Shown: positions 17,794-27,036, counted from the first letter of the stretch. The stretch is DNA of 64,000 bases from K23-9 sp964460665 (GCA_964460665.1 CAYWSL010000002.1:26103-90102), one strand, 5' to 3'. Notes: generated by a model from the letters alone, not told the origin. Numbers and translations are program-made.

Positions 17794-19890
17794 ATGGAAA
17801 CGCTTTCGCGATATCGAGACCTCGTGTTGCCAGTCGGCATCATCGCTTGCCTAGCGGTGATCCTGGTTCCGTTGCCGCCTGCACTGATGGACTTGCTACT
17901 AGCAGCCAACATCGCGATCGGCGTGATCGTGTTGCTAACCACGATCAACATCGCGACTCCGCTGGAATTCAGCGTCTTTCCCTCACTACTGCTAGCCACC
18001 ACTCTTTCACGACTGGTGCTGAACATCGCGACAACACGACTGATCCTAACCTCCGCCGAAACGGATGGATTGAACGCGGCAGGCGGAGTGATCCGAAGCT
18101 TCGGGGAATTTGTCGCTGGCGACCGCATCGAAGTCGGACTGATCATCTTTGTGATCCTGGTGCTGATACAGTTCGTAGTCATCACCAAAGGGTCATCGCG
18201 TATCAGCGAAGTGGCCGCAAGATTTGCCCTGGATGGAATGCCGGGTCGTCAGATGGCGATCGACGCGGATGTGAACGCGGGCCTGATTGACGAAGTCGAA
18301 GCTCACCGTCGACGCGACGAAATTCGCGCCCAAGCAGACTTTTACGGGGCGATGGACGGAGCCAGCAAATTTGTCCGCGGCGACGCCATCGCAGGACTAG
18401 TGATCACGGTGATCAATATCGTTGGCGGCCTTTACATCGGAGTCATCAGCGCGGGAATGCCACTTGGCGAAGCCAGTTCGGTCTTCACGAAACTAACCAT
18501 TGGTGACGGTCTGGTCAGCCAGATCCCCGCCTTGCTGATTTCGTTGGCCGCTGGCCTACTGGTAACCCGAAGCGCCAGTCGCAGTAGCCTGCCAACCGAA
18601 TTCCTTCAACAGCTACTGGGCAACACCAAAGCACTCGCAATCGCAGGCGTGTTCTTGTTGCTACTGATTGGCACAAATCTGCCCGCTATTCCACTGGCCA
18701 TCCTAGGTCTTGGCTGCATTGGATTGGCGATCATGCTGCAAAAACAAGTCAACGAAGCGAATGCCGAATCACAGGCCAAAGAAGACGCATTGCAAGCAGA
18801 ACGTAACGCGCCCAAGCCCAAACAAGCCGAAGACTATCTGCAGATCGATCCGCTGGAAGTTTCGATCGGAATGGGACTGCTATCGATTGCCGATCCCGCG
18901 CAGGGCGGCGATTTGATGCAGCGAATCGGGGACATTCGCAATCGCATTGCGACCGAAATCGGAATCGTCCTGCCCAAGGTTCGCGTGCGAGACGAAGCCA
19001 GCTTGGACGAAAACTCCTTCGCCATTCGCTTGGCGGGAAACACGATCCTGACATCGCAGATTCTGCCTAACAAACTTCTAGCCGTCGACAACGGACAAAC
19101 AACCGGACAAATCGATGGGCTACCAGCTACGCAACTGGCTTCAGAACAAAGGTCCTACTGGATTGACGCCGACCAAATCGAACAAGCAGAAATCTACGGA
19201 TACGTGGTACGAAAACCTGCCGCTGTATTGGCTGAACAACTACATGAAACATGCACGTTTCATGCCAGCGAAATCCTAACGCGCGACGCGACCAAGCAAT
19301 TGATCGATCGCTTGCGTGAAACTTCACCAACCGTTGTCGACGAACTGATCCCAGACGTGATGCGTCTTAAAGATGTGCAACAAGTTTTGCAGTCACTGCT
19401 GCACGAAGGCATTCCGATTCGTCAGCTTGGATCGATCCTGGAACACATGGGCGACGGGGCAACACAAGATTCAAACATTACTGCGATTACGGCGCGTGTC
19501 CGCCGCGGACTTGCCAGAACCATTTGCACGCGTTTCCGTGATGCTTCGGGCGTGATGCATGTGGTCACGATCGACCCAGCCTTGGAAAACGTACTCGGGA
19601 AACTCAGTAGCGATAACAATTTCGACGATTTGCGTTCAATCACGCCGGAAGCCAAAGAACTGGCTTGCAAAAGAATTAAAGAAGCCGTTAAGAACCTTAT
19701 CCATGAGGGTCATCCACCCATTGTGCTGGTTGCCCCACAGACTCGAACAGCCTTACGTCAAATCACTGCCGCCACGATACCCTGGCTCCGTGTGCTGTCA
19801 TTTGACGAAATCACTACCGACACCCAAATCAACTCACACGAACTGATTGCTGGCACTTTGGATGGGTTACACCAACCGACAGCTGCCTAA
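17794..19890 (+). CDS. flhA: Flagellar biosynthesis protein FlhA
   Basis: FlhA is the main export-gate component of the flagellar type III secretion apparatus. The 698-aa protein has an N-terminal block of about eight membrane helices (1-320). It includes the conserved loop SEVAARFALDGMPGRQMAIDAD with the FHIPEP-family residues. The cytoplasmic domain (about 345-698) binds export chaperones. Length is typical. A Shine-Dalgarno-like AAGGA precedes the ATG. flhF follows 57 bases downstream, the usual order. Confidence 0.97.
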   Translation: METLSRYRDLVLPVGIIACLAVILVPLPPALMDLLLAANIAIGVIVLLTTINIATPLEFSVFPSLLLATTLSRLVLNIATTRLILTSAETDGLNAAGGVIRSFGEFVAGDRIEVGLIIFVILVLIQFVVITKGSSRISEVAARFALDGMPGRQMAIDADVNAGLIDEVEAHRRRDEIRAQADFYGAMDGASKFVRGDAIAGLVITVINIVGGLYIGVISAGMPLGEASSVFTKLTIGDGLVSQIPALLISLAAGLLVTRSASRSSLPTEFLQQLLGNTKALAIAGVFLLLLIGTNLPAIPLAILGLGCIGLAIMLQKQVNEANAESQAKEDALQAERNAPKPKQAEDYLQIDPLEVSIGMGLLSIADPAQGGDLMQRIGDIRNRIATEIGIVLPKVRVRDEASLDENSFAIRLAGNTILTSQILPNKLLAVDNGQTTGQIDGLPATQLASEQRSYWIDADQIEQAEIYGYVVRKPAAVLAEQLHETCTFHASEILTRDATKQLIDRLRETSPTVVDELIPDVMRLKDVQQVLQSLLHEGIPIRQLGSILEHMGDGATQDSNITAITARVRRGLARTICTRFRDASGVMHVVTIDPALENVLGKLSSDNNFDDLRSITPEAKELACKRIKEAVKNLIHEGHPPIVLVAPQTRTALRQITAATIPWLRVLSFDEITTDTQINSHELIAGTLDGLHQPTAA

Positions 19891-19947
19891 CCGCAACTGA
19901 CTTCAGTCACACCTCACCAACTTCAACACCGAACGTCACTTCACCCT

Positions 19948-21237
19948 ATGCACATTCGCACCTTTCGAGCCGCAAGCTTGCAAGACGCATTGGAAGAAAT
20001 CCGTCAGGAGATGGGTTCGAATGCGTCGGTGCTGCATACGCGTCAAGTTCGCGACGGTTGGAGGGGCTGGCTAGGACGGACCTACGTCGAAGTCACGGCA
20101 GGAATCGAAGAAGACGGATCCGCCGCTAACCGCCTGCCGACATCCGATGCCACGGCAGGGCAACCAGTTGATCCATCGATAGCAGCCAATCTAGACACCA
20201 CCTCTGGTCCGCCCGTCCCAGTTTTGCCTATTGAATCTCGCCAAAGCGACGCGATGCTGACGGATTCACGAAACATCGTTGGAGGCATTGCTGGTGCAAA
20301 CACCCAAGTTGCCAACTCTGGCCATCCAGCGACCAATCAACGAACCGGCGCCCCTCTGAACGCCGACGGGCCATCGACCTTACCGATGCAGTCTGCAGAG
20401 ACTGATGGGCTTCCGCTGCAATTGCATACTTGCCGATCAACGTTCCTGAACATTGGGGTGCCCAAAGCGACCGTCGATCGATGGATCACCACCACCACCA
20501 GCTTTGCCGCCACCCTTGGTGACTTAACCGCGCAGCCTTGGCTGGAACATCTTCAGCGAACGGTCGCGCGGGAACTACGGTTCGGTGGCCCGATACGAAT
20601 TCCCCCCGGCACACGACATGTCGTTGCTTTGGTAGGTCCGACCGGAGTCGGAAAAACAACAACGATCGCAAAGCTGGCCGCTGGATTCCGACTGGAGTCC
20701 AAACGCCGTGTCGGATTGCTGACCATCGACACCTTTCGCATCGCAGCGGTTCAACAACTGAAGGCCTACGCCGAAATCATGGACTTGCCAATGCAAGTCG
20801 TCGAACAACCCGGCCAAATGCGATCGGCACTCGAAACACTGGGCGATGTCGACTTGGTCTTGATTGACACCGCAGGCCGAAGCCCACGAAGCGACGCCAG
20901 GATCGATCAATTGGTCGACTTGCTGCGATCAGCTCAACCGGACGAAACACACTTGGTGCTTAGCGCGGCCAGTTCGACGTCATCGATCCACACGATCCTA
21001 AAAGGCTTTGCGCCCGCACGTCCTACCGCAGCCATCCTGACCAAACTAGATGAAGCGCCACACACCGCAGGTGTGCTGTCCGCGTTAACGACCAACGAAA
21101 GTCACTGCAACCTTCCGGTTAGTTATGTGACCAATGGACAACAAGTCCCCGACGACATCTCCGTCGCGGATGCAAGCATTTTGCTGCAACGACTATTGCC
21201 AGCGCCAGCCGCAATATCCCACCTCAATGCAGCCTAA
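19948..21237 (+). CDS. flhF: Flagellar SRP-like GTPase FlhF
   Basis: FlhF is an SRP54-family GTPase that sets flagellar position and number. The 429-aa protein has the short N-terminal B domain, a long Pro/Thr-rich variable linker (about 60-145), then the NG domain. The P-loop GPTGVGKTTTIAKLA is at about 229, with LLTIDTFRIAAVQQL, LIDTAGRSPR and ILTKLDEA following. The usual partner gene flhG, which activates its GTPase, does not follow; instead there is a 420-base gap and then fliA. Confidence 0.95.
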   Translation: MHIRTFRAASLQDALEEIRQEMGSNASVLHTRQVRDGWRGWLGRTYVEVTAGIEEDGSAANRLPTSDATAGQPVDPSIAANLDTTSGPPVPVLPIESRQSDAMLTDSRNIVGGIAGANTQVANSGHPATNQRTGAPLNADGPSTLPMQSAETDGLPLQLHTCRSTFLNIGVPKATVDRWITTTTSFAATLGDLTAQPWLEHLQRTVARELRFGGPIRIPPGTRHVVALVGPTGVGKTTTIAKLAAGFRLESKRRVGLLTIDTFRIAAVQQLKAYAEIMDLPMQVVEQPGQMRSALETLGDVDLVLIDTAGRSPRSDARIDQLVDLLRSAQPDETHLVLSAASSTSSIHTILKGFAPARPTAAILTKLDEAPHTAGVLSALTTNESHCNLPVSYVTNGQQVPDDISVADASILLQRLLPAPAAISHLNAA

Positions 21238-21657
21238 TTTTTGTAAAAAAACGACTCATGATTGGGAGCCTTGCTTCCCGATACTGAAACAGTTGGGAGC
21301 CGGACTTTCAGAACGACACTTAAGTCGAACTTTGAAAGATCCGTCTGCCAGAGCTAGGAACAAGCGTCACGTTGTGACGACTGGGTCTTAGTAGCGACGA
21401 TTCATTCGATGAACGAAACTTCATCGCGTGCAATCCAAGCGAAGCAATGCGTTTAAATGCCGGTTCGTGAACACGGATGTTCTGAACAACTGGTATTTAA
21501 GATTGCGACAAGTGGTTTCTCCGGCATGGATGCCGTTGCAAACCACGTCGTCGCAAGCGTAAAAGAAATATATGTGTTCACACCTTTGTGGCCACAACGA
21601 GAGTCGCCAACTAGTCGGCAACATGATGTTGCTGGCGAGAGTATCACGGAGGATTGA
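21238..21657. promoter_or_regulatory. 420-base gene-free gap between flhF and fliA
   Basis: No reading frame here resembles flhG (no MinD-like Walker A or other P-loop motif) or any other protein I recognise. An imperfect GGGAGC-CTTG-CTTCCC hairpin lies near 21261-21277. The end carries a strong ribosome binding site, GGAGG at 21648-21652, before the fliA ATG. The region probably holds a separate fliA promoter, but no box could be assigned. Confidence 0.55.
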
Positions 21658-22455
21658 ATGGCAGCTGCAGTCTCAACAGACGACGGGATCCTTGAGGTCT
21701 GGGCCACATTCAAGAAGATCACGAAGGACTCGGCCGATTACGAGCCACTTCGTAATCGCTTGGTCGAACGTTACATGCCTTTGGTTCGCTACAACGGTGA
21801 ACGGATCTGGCAACGTTTGCCCGACGGTGTCGAACTGGACGATCTGATCAGTGCTGGTATCTTCGGCCTGATGGATGCCATCGACGCATTCGATCTAGAA
21901 CGTGGTGTTAAATTCGAAACCTACTGCGTGCCCCGTATTCGCGGTGCCATGTTGGACGAACTACGAACGATGGACTGGGTTCCACGTTTGGTACGAAGCA
22001 AAGCCAGCAAACTTGGCGTTGCCCGAAAAAAGCTAGAAACAAAACTCGGGCGTGCACCGACTGTCGTCGAGCTTGCCGAGCAAATGGAATTGTCGGTCAA
22101 AGAAGTCGAAAAGATGCAGTCCGACGCCAACGCCGTTGGAGTCGTTTCGCTAAACAAAAAGTGGTACGAAACGGACAGCTACAAAGACGTCCGTGAAATC
22201 GACATCTTGGAAGACAAGAAGGGCGAAGATCCTACTCGCCGCGTTCAAAAGAACGACCTGATGCGACTGGTCACCAAAGGCCTGAATCGCAACGAACGAT
22301 TGATCATCATTCTTTATTACTATGAAGAACTAACGATGAAAGAAATCGGTGCAACATTGGACCTGTCCGAATCACGGGTCAGCCAAATGCACACTTCGAT
22401 CGTCAACCGCCTGCAGTCTCAACTGGGTCGTCGTCGTCGAGAATTCGGCACCTAG
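21658..22455 (+). CDS. fliA: RNA polymerase sigma factor FliA/WhiG family (sigma-28)
   Basis: The 265-aa sigma-70 family protein is of the FliA type. Region 2 shows LDDLISAGIFGLMDAIDAFD and RGVKFETYCVPRIRGAMLDELR, followed by the hallmark DWVPRLVRSKA. Region 4 ends with LTMKEIGATLDLSESRVSQMH. It directs transcription of late flagellar and chemotaxis genes. The start is fixed by GGAGG six bases upstream. A strong terminator follows 29 bases after the stop. No FlgM-like anti-sigma gene is present in the window. Confidence 0.95.
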   Translation: MAAAVSTDDGILEVWATFKKITKDSADYEPLRNRLVERYMPLVRYNGERIWQRLPDGVELDDLISAGIFGLMDAIDAFDLERGVKFETYCVPRIRGAMLDELRTMDWVPRLVRSKASKLGVARKKLETKLGRAPTVVELAEQMELSVKEVEKMQSDANAVGVVSLNKKWYETDSYKDVREIDILEDKKGEDPTRRVQKNDLMRLVTKGLNRNERLIIILYYYEELTMKEIGATLDLSESRVSQMHTSIVNRLQSQLGRRRREFGT

Positions 22456-22484
22456 TCGATTCCCCAGCGAAATAGAAATACATC

Positions 22485-22521
22485 AAGCGGCGTTACCACT
22501 GGTAACGCCGCTTATTTTTTT
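22485..22521 (+). terminator. Strong intrinsic terminator after fliA
   Basis: A perfect 13-bp stem, AAGCGGCGTTACC (22485-22497) with its complement at 22501-22513, has a 3-base loop ACT and is followed by a T-run at 22515-22521. It ends the flagellar transcript. The opposite strand has no T-run, so it is directional. Confidence 0.95.
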
Positions 22522-22545
22522 GAACCGCCCCCGCTGGCCCCCCGA

Positions 22546-22624
22546 TGCACCAACCAGTGCACCAACCAGTGCACCAACCAGTGCACCAACCAGTGCACCA
22601 ACAGGCGAAGACGGGAAAACCGAG
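22546..22624. repeat. 12-bp tandem repeat block, left of the gap
   Basis: Four perfect units of TGCACCAACCAG (22546-22593) precede a truncated unit, TGCACCAACAG, which runs into GCGAAGACGGGAAAACCGAG (to 22624), where the Ns begin. The same truncated unit and tail recur to the right of the gap. A long His-Gln-Pro-Val open frame through it is a product of the repeat and is not called as a gene. Confidence 0.95.
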
Positions 22625-22724
22625 NNNNNNNNNNNNNNNNNNNNNNNNNNNNNNNNNNNNNNNNNNNNNNNNNNNNNNNNNNNNNNNNNNNNNNNNNNNN
22701 NNNNNNNNNNNNNNNNNNNNNNNN
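22625..22724. other. 100-base run of N (scaffold gap)
   Basis: Exactly 100 unknown bases, the conventional placeholder for a gap of unknown size. The flanks share 55 identical bases, so the two contigs probably overlap and the gap may be artificial. Confidence 0.98.
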
Positions 22725-22779
22725 TGCACCAACCAGTGCACCAACCAGTGCACCAACAGGCGAAGACGGGAAAACCGAG
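22725..22779. repeat. 12-bp tandem repeat block, right of the gap
   Basis: Two perfect TGCACCAACCAG units (22725-22748) are followed by the same 31-base truncated-unit-plus-tail seen at 22594-22624. All 55 bases are identical to the last 55 bases before the gap. Confidence 0.95.
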
Positions 22780-22980
22780 CGATATACGGCTATTCTATTC
22801 CTAGGGCTCGCGCCGGCTCGCGACCCAGGCTACAGTATACCGCCACTGCGTGGCTGGCGATCGCGCCTGTCGTATCATTTCCCAACAGGAAACGCTTTGG
22901 TGATTTAAGCCGAACGAGTTTTCCGATCCGAAACATGGATCTTGCCGTCACGCCTTCATCGCATAAAACCAGCTAGCACC
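22780..22980. other. Gene-free leader of the lactonase-esterase gene
   Basis: About 200 bases with no gene. The segment 22803-22832 carries GGGCTCGCGCC and CTCGCGACCCAGGCTA. Related words recur at 33150-33165 and 42128-42139, so this looks like a remnant of a dispersed intergenic element. A promoter for the gene at 22981 is expected but was not assigned. Confidence 0.5.
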
Positions 22981-24693
22981 ATGAAACCACATCCTTTTCG
23001 TTTCGCAGTTCTACTTTGCCTTTCGCTTGCCAACGTCGCCCAGGCTGATCAACGTCCGTTGTTGATCGACGATGCCAAACTAACGCTCGTGCACAAGGAC
23101 TTCCAGCTAGCCGACGGCGCGGGATGGGACGGACGCAGCACGCTATATGTTCCCGATGTCAAAGGATCCAAGCTGCTGTCGTTTGATCTTCGCAAGCTAA
23201 ACGCGCCACCTAAGGTTCGTCACGAAGGAGCACGCATTTCCGGCTGTTGTTATCAGCTTGGCAAGCTTTACATCTCCGACAACGGCAACAGCCAAATCGC
23301 GACAATAGGAAAAACGGGGCCGCCGGTAACGCTGGCCAAGTTGGATCCCAAGAAACGTCCGAATGACTTAGTAGTCGATGTAAACGGCAACGTGTACGTC
23401 ACAATCACAGCCGAAGGAGTCGTACGGCGCGTCGACCCGCAGGGCAGGGTAGAGGTAGTGATTAAAGACCTAGTCACTCCCAACGGGATCGCGTTATCGC
23501 CGGATGGGTCAACACTTTATGTATCATCTGCCAAAGAAGGCACGATCAGCCAAGCAACCATCACTGACGGCAAGCAACCGTGGCCCGCGACAACCTTCGC
23601 GCAACTAGACAAGAAAGATGATGGGTTCCGCGGTGACGGCATGTGCGTGGACCGCGCTGGCAATGTCTACGTGACCGGCGCCGAAACGGTTTCTGTTTTC
23701 AATCCATCTGGCAAGCGCATCGCAGAGATCAAAACGCCAGCGCGGCCGATCAACGCAATCATTGGCGGTGCCGCCGGGCGAACCCTGTTCATCAGCACAT
23801 TCGAAGGGCTGTACAGTTTGCAACTGCATGCTTATGGGGTCCTGCCCAACCCGCCGCAAACAGATCTTTCCGACGTACCGACCAGCAAGTTAGTAAACGC
23901 AATCGATCAGCAATTGAATGTCGTCTACGCAAATATTAGCGGGCGCAAACTGCTGATGGACGTCTTCAACCCCGTGACAACCAGCGGCGAACCTAAGCCA
24001 GCAGTGGTTTTGGTTCACGGCGGCGGATGGTTGAAAGGTGACAAGACAAAATTTCGTTCGCTTGCGTTACGACTTACCAAACGCGGCTACTTTGTGGCTG
24101 CGATCGAGTACCGACTGGGATTCGAGGCCAAGTTTCCTGCCGGAATTCGCGACTGCAACGCTGCTACTAGTTTCGTGCGATCCAACGCTGGGCGCTGGAA
24201 TATCAATCCCGACAGAATCACAGCTGTTGGCGGATCAGCGGGCGGCCACTTGGTCGGCTTGATGGCGTCGGGAAGTAACAACGAACAACTTCGCCACGCA
24301 CAAGCAACCCATGCATCGTGTCGGCTAAGCGCGGCTGTTGTCATGGCCGGACCGCTACAAATCACATCGGGAAGTGTCGCGGACAAATCCCACGACCTGG
24401 CGATGCCGTCCAACGCCGTGAACTGGCTTGGAGGGACAATCGACTCGTTGCCTGACCTTTACGCTCTGGCCGACGCAACTGAAAAGATTGACGCCAACAC
24501 ACCGCCGATCTTTTTCATCTCGGGCAGCCTGGACACACCCGAGCGCAATGATCTAGCACGAGAGAAACTGAAAGCTCTGGGGATAGCAACCAAGATCAAG
24601 GTCCACGAAGATGCCAAGCACGGTCACTGGAATCGGCCCGACTGGATTGGACAAGTCGTTCAAGACATCGACGACATGATCTCAAGCTACTAA
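22981..24693 (+). CDS. Secreted SMP-30/gluconolactonase-like and alpha/beta-hydrolase fusion
   Basis: The 570-aa protein has a signal peptide (1-19, ending NVAQA). The first half (about 25-300) is a six-bladed propeller of the SMP-30/lactonase type with VTPNGIALSPDGSTLYV and GDGMCVDRAGNVYVTG. The second half (about 320-570) is a BD-FAE/esterase-like alpha/beta hydrolase. It shows the oxyanion HGGGW, the nucleophile in VGGSAGGHL, an Asp in SGSLDTPE and a His in AKHGHW. Such a fusion suggests paired lactone/ester attack on sugars or algal compounds; the substrate is unknown. An in-frame ATG at 22942 is rejected because the later start gives a clean signal peptide. Confidence 0.88.
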   Translation: MKPHPFRFAVLLCLSLANVAQADQRPLLIDDAKLTLVHKDFQLADGAGWDGRSTLYVPDVKGSKLLSFDLRKLNAPPKVRHEGARISGCCYQLGKLYISDNGNSQIATIGKTGPPVTLAKLDPKKRPNDLVVDVNGNVYVTITAEGVVRRVDPQGRVEVVIKDLVTPNGIALSPDGSTLYVSSAKEGTISQATITDGKQPWPATTFAQLDKKDDGFRGDGMCVDRAGNVYVTGAETVSVFNPSGKRIAEIKTPARPINAIIGGAAGRTLFISTFEGLYSLQLHAYGVLPNPPQTDLSDVPTSKLVNAIDQQLNVVYANISGRKLLMDVFNPVTTSGEPKPAVVLVHGGGWLKGDKTKFRSLALRLTKRGYFVAAIEYRLGFEAKFPAGIRDCNAATSFVRSNAGRWNINPDRITAVGGSAGGHLVGLMASGSNNEQLRHAQATHASCRLSAAVVMAGPLQITSGSVADKSHDLAMPSNAVNWLGGTIDSLPDLYALADATEKIDANTPPIFFISGSLDTPERNDLAREKLKALGIATKIKVHEDAKHGHWNRPDWIGQVVQDIDDMISSY

Positions 24694-24727
24694 TCCCGAC
24701 TCACGCACAAGCTACGGAGCTGACTCG

Positions 24728-25894
24728 GTGCGAATCGCTCATATTATCACCCGCATGATCATTGGGGGTGCGCAAGAGAACACACTATTGAATTGCCGGG
24801 ACTTGGTCCGCGAGCATGGTGATGACGTGTTGCTAATCACCGGTCCAGCGCTCGGTCCCGAAGGAGACTTACTGAGCCAGGGCAGGGCAGGGGAGTTGAA
24901 CGTGAAGCTTCTGCCAAGCTTGCGGCGTGCAATCCATCCGCTGCATGACTGGAAAGCAAAGCAGGCGATCCGTAGTACCATTCGCGAATTCAAGCCGGAT
25001 GTCGTTCATACCCACAGCGCAAAAGGCGGTCTACTGGGACGTTATGTTGCCTGGAAAGAAAAAGTGCCCGCCGTCATTCACACGGTTCACGGCGCGCCGT
25101 TTCATCCGTATCAATCGCTACCGGCTCGTGAGTTCTTTCGGCGCTGCGAACGATGGGCTGCCAAACATTGCCACCGCTTGATCTCCGTCGCCGATGCGAT
25201 GACCGATCAACTGGTCGCAGCCGGTGTCGCCCCCAAAGAGAAATTCACAACGATCTACAGTGGGATGGACGTGGAACCGTTCGTCAACGCGATCGACCAT
25301 CGCGAAACGATTCGATCCAAGTACGGGTTCAGTCCGTCGGACGTAGTAATCGGAAAAATCGCCAGGCTGTTTCACTTGAAAGGCCACGACGATCTGATCA
25401 CCGCCGCCCAAAGCGTGGTCAAGCAAGTTCCCAACGTGCGGTTCTTGTTGGTCGGCGATGGCATCTTAAGAGAATCGCTAACCAGCCGCATCGAATCGCT
25501 CGGGCTGAAAGATCACTTTGTTTTCACCGGCTTGGTTCCGCCATCCGAAGTCCCCCCGCTGATCGGTGCGATGGATGCCCTGGTTCACACGTCTTATCGC
25601 GAAGGCCTCGCGCGTGCTCTTTCCCAAACGCTGATTGCCGGTCGCCCCGTGATCAGTTACGACGTGGACGGCGCCAGAGAAGTCTGCATTTCAAATGAAA
25701 CGGGATTTTTGGTGCCGCCCGCGGACACAACCGCTTTGGCGGATTCATTAACGATCCTGGCCAATGACGACGAATTGCGCACCCACATGGGCAGGGAAGG
25801 GCAGCGGCGATTTACAGAGCAGTTTCGGCACCAAACCATGACCCGCGAAATTCGCCAAGTCTACGAACAAGTGCTTACAAACCAGGCCTCCTAA
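24728..25894 (+). CDS. Glycosyltransferase family 4-like (GT-B)
   Basis: The 388-aa GT-B enzyme has an N-terminal acceptor domain (IITRMIIGGAQENTLLN, THSAKGGLLGRYVAW). The C-terminal nucleotide-sugar domain shows IGKIARLFHLKGHDDLI and the E-x7-E type segment EGLARALSQTLIAGRPVISYD. GTG at 24728 is the start, with GGAG eight bases upstream. The donor and acceptor sugars cannot be told. It is 34 bases downstream of the lactonase-esterase fusion and may be co-transcribed. Confidence 0.92.
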   Translation: MRIAHIITRMIIGGAQENTLLNCRDLVREHGDDVLLITGPALGPEGDLLSQGRAGELNVKLLPSLRRAIHPLHDWKAKQAIRSTIREFKPDVVHTHSAKGGLLGRYVAWKEKVPAVIHTVHGAPFHPYQSLPAREFFRRCERWAAKHCHRLISVADAMTDQLVAAGVAPKEKFTTIYSGMDVEPFVNAIDHRETIRSKYGFSPSDVVIGKIARLFHLKGHDDLITAAQSVVKQVPNVRFLLVGDGILRESLTSRIESLGLKDHFVFTGLVPPSEVPPLIGAMDALVHTSYREGLARALSQTLIAGRPVISYDVDGAREVCISNETGFLVPPADTTALADSLTILANDDELRTHMGREGQRRFTEQFRHQTMTREIRQVYEQVLTNQAS

Positions 25895-25994
25895 CGGCCC
25901 AACTGGATCGCATCGGGTTCCCGTGAAGCGGTTTTGCCAAGTATCATAGGGGCATGCTTCTGGCTACTTTTTCCTTTAACTAAACGGTCTGCTG

Positions 25995-26981
25995 ATGACC
26001 AAGACGCGAGATTTCCTTGGCCCCTATCGCCTTGCTCGTTTGATCCGAGCCGGTAGTACGTGTGACGTGTGGGAAGCTATCGAAGAACACACCAAAAAAC
26101 GTTTCGCGCTGAAGATGCTGAAGGGAAAGTTCAAGACAGACAAGGCCGAAATCGCCTCCTTGCGGCATGAGTACAACGTCGCCAAAAGCCTGACCAGTCC
26201 GCGAATCATCAAAGTATTGGATTTCCGTACCGAATCGGGCACACCCTTTGTCGTGATGGAATTGTTCAGCGAATTGAACATGAAGCAAGCACTGCGGCGT
26301 GGCCCCGATTCCCTGGCATTCATGCTGGACAAGATTGTTGAACAGGCCGCCCAAGGCTTGTACTACATGCACACCAAGAATTGGATCCACTTGGATATCA
26401 AGCCGGATAACTTCTTGGTCAGCCGCGATGGCGTGACAAAGCTAATTGACTTCACCATCGCCGAAAAGAAAAAAACAGGCCTAAGCAAACTGCTTTACAA
26501 CGTCAAGGTCGCCAAGGGGACACGAAGCTACATGGCGCCCGAACAAATTCGACGCAAAGTTTGTGACGAACGAACCGACATTTATTCCTTCGGCTGCGTT
26601 TTGTACGAACTATGTACCGGCAAACCTCCTTACACGGGCGACACGCCGAACGACTTGCTAAATCGGCACCTGAGCGCATCGATCCCCAGCCCGATCGTTC
26701 ACAACGAAAACATCAGCAAAGAATTCGCAGCGTTGGTCAAAAGCATGATGGCCAAGAGACCCGAAGACCGCTTGAAACTCGCCAGCAAGCAAGACGCTAC
26801 CGGCGCTAAACAGAAACAGGCATCGATGTGGGAATTCTTAAAGATCTTCCGCGCGACACAGTGCTTTAACAAGCGACCACGCAAGCCCGAGGTTAGCGTG
26901 TTTGACAACATGATCAGCATCCGCGGGGCAGACGACATGATCAAGAAACCACAAGCTCCCAAACCCGAAGACGAAGTCTAA
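25995..26981 (+). CDS. Ser/Thr protein kinase-fold protein with altered motifs
   Basis: The 328-aa soluble kinase-fold protein keeps the Lys (RFALKMLK), an Asp and Asn in the catalytic loop (IHLDIKPDNFLV) and YMAPEQI. HRD has become HLD and DFG has become DFT. The glycine loop RLIRAGSTCDVWEA has lost most of its glycines. There is no membrane helix or sensor domain. Catalytic Asp residues remain, so weak or atypical activity is possible; a pseudokinase role is the alternative. accA begins 55 bases downstream. Confidence 0.88.
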   Translation: MTKTRDFLGPYRLARLIRAGSTCDVWEAIEEHTKKRFALKMLKGKFKTDKAEIASLRHEYNVAKSLTSPRIIKVLDFRTESGTPFVVMELFSELNMKQALRRGPDSLAFMLDKIVEQAAQGLYYMHTKNWIHLDIKPDNFLVSRDGVTKLIDFTIAEKKKTGLSKLLYNVKVAKGTRSYMAPEQIRRKVCDERTDIYSFGCVLYELCTGKPPYTGDTPNDLLNRHLSASIPSPIVHNENISKEFAALVKSMMAKRPEDRLKLASKQDATGAKQKQASMWEFLKIFRATQCFNKRPRKPEVSVFDNMISIRGADDMIKKPQAPKPEDEV

Positions 26982-27036
26982 TCGCGACAAGACGCGATTC
27001 ACCAAGACAAAGACACAACGCAGGATTAACGAAACC

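Noticed and set aside
22546..22779. CRISPR-like array
   Set aside because: Units are contiguous 12-mers without spacers and no cas gene is nearby.
22349..22804. Open frame through the 12-bp repeats and Ns
   Set aside because: The repeat length is a multiple of three, so it stays open by construction; it crosses a gap and the fliA terminator.
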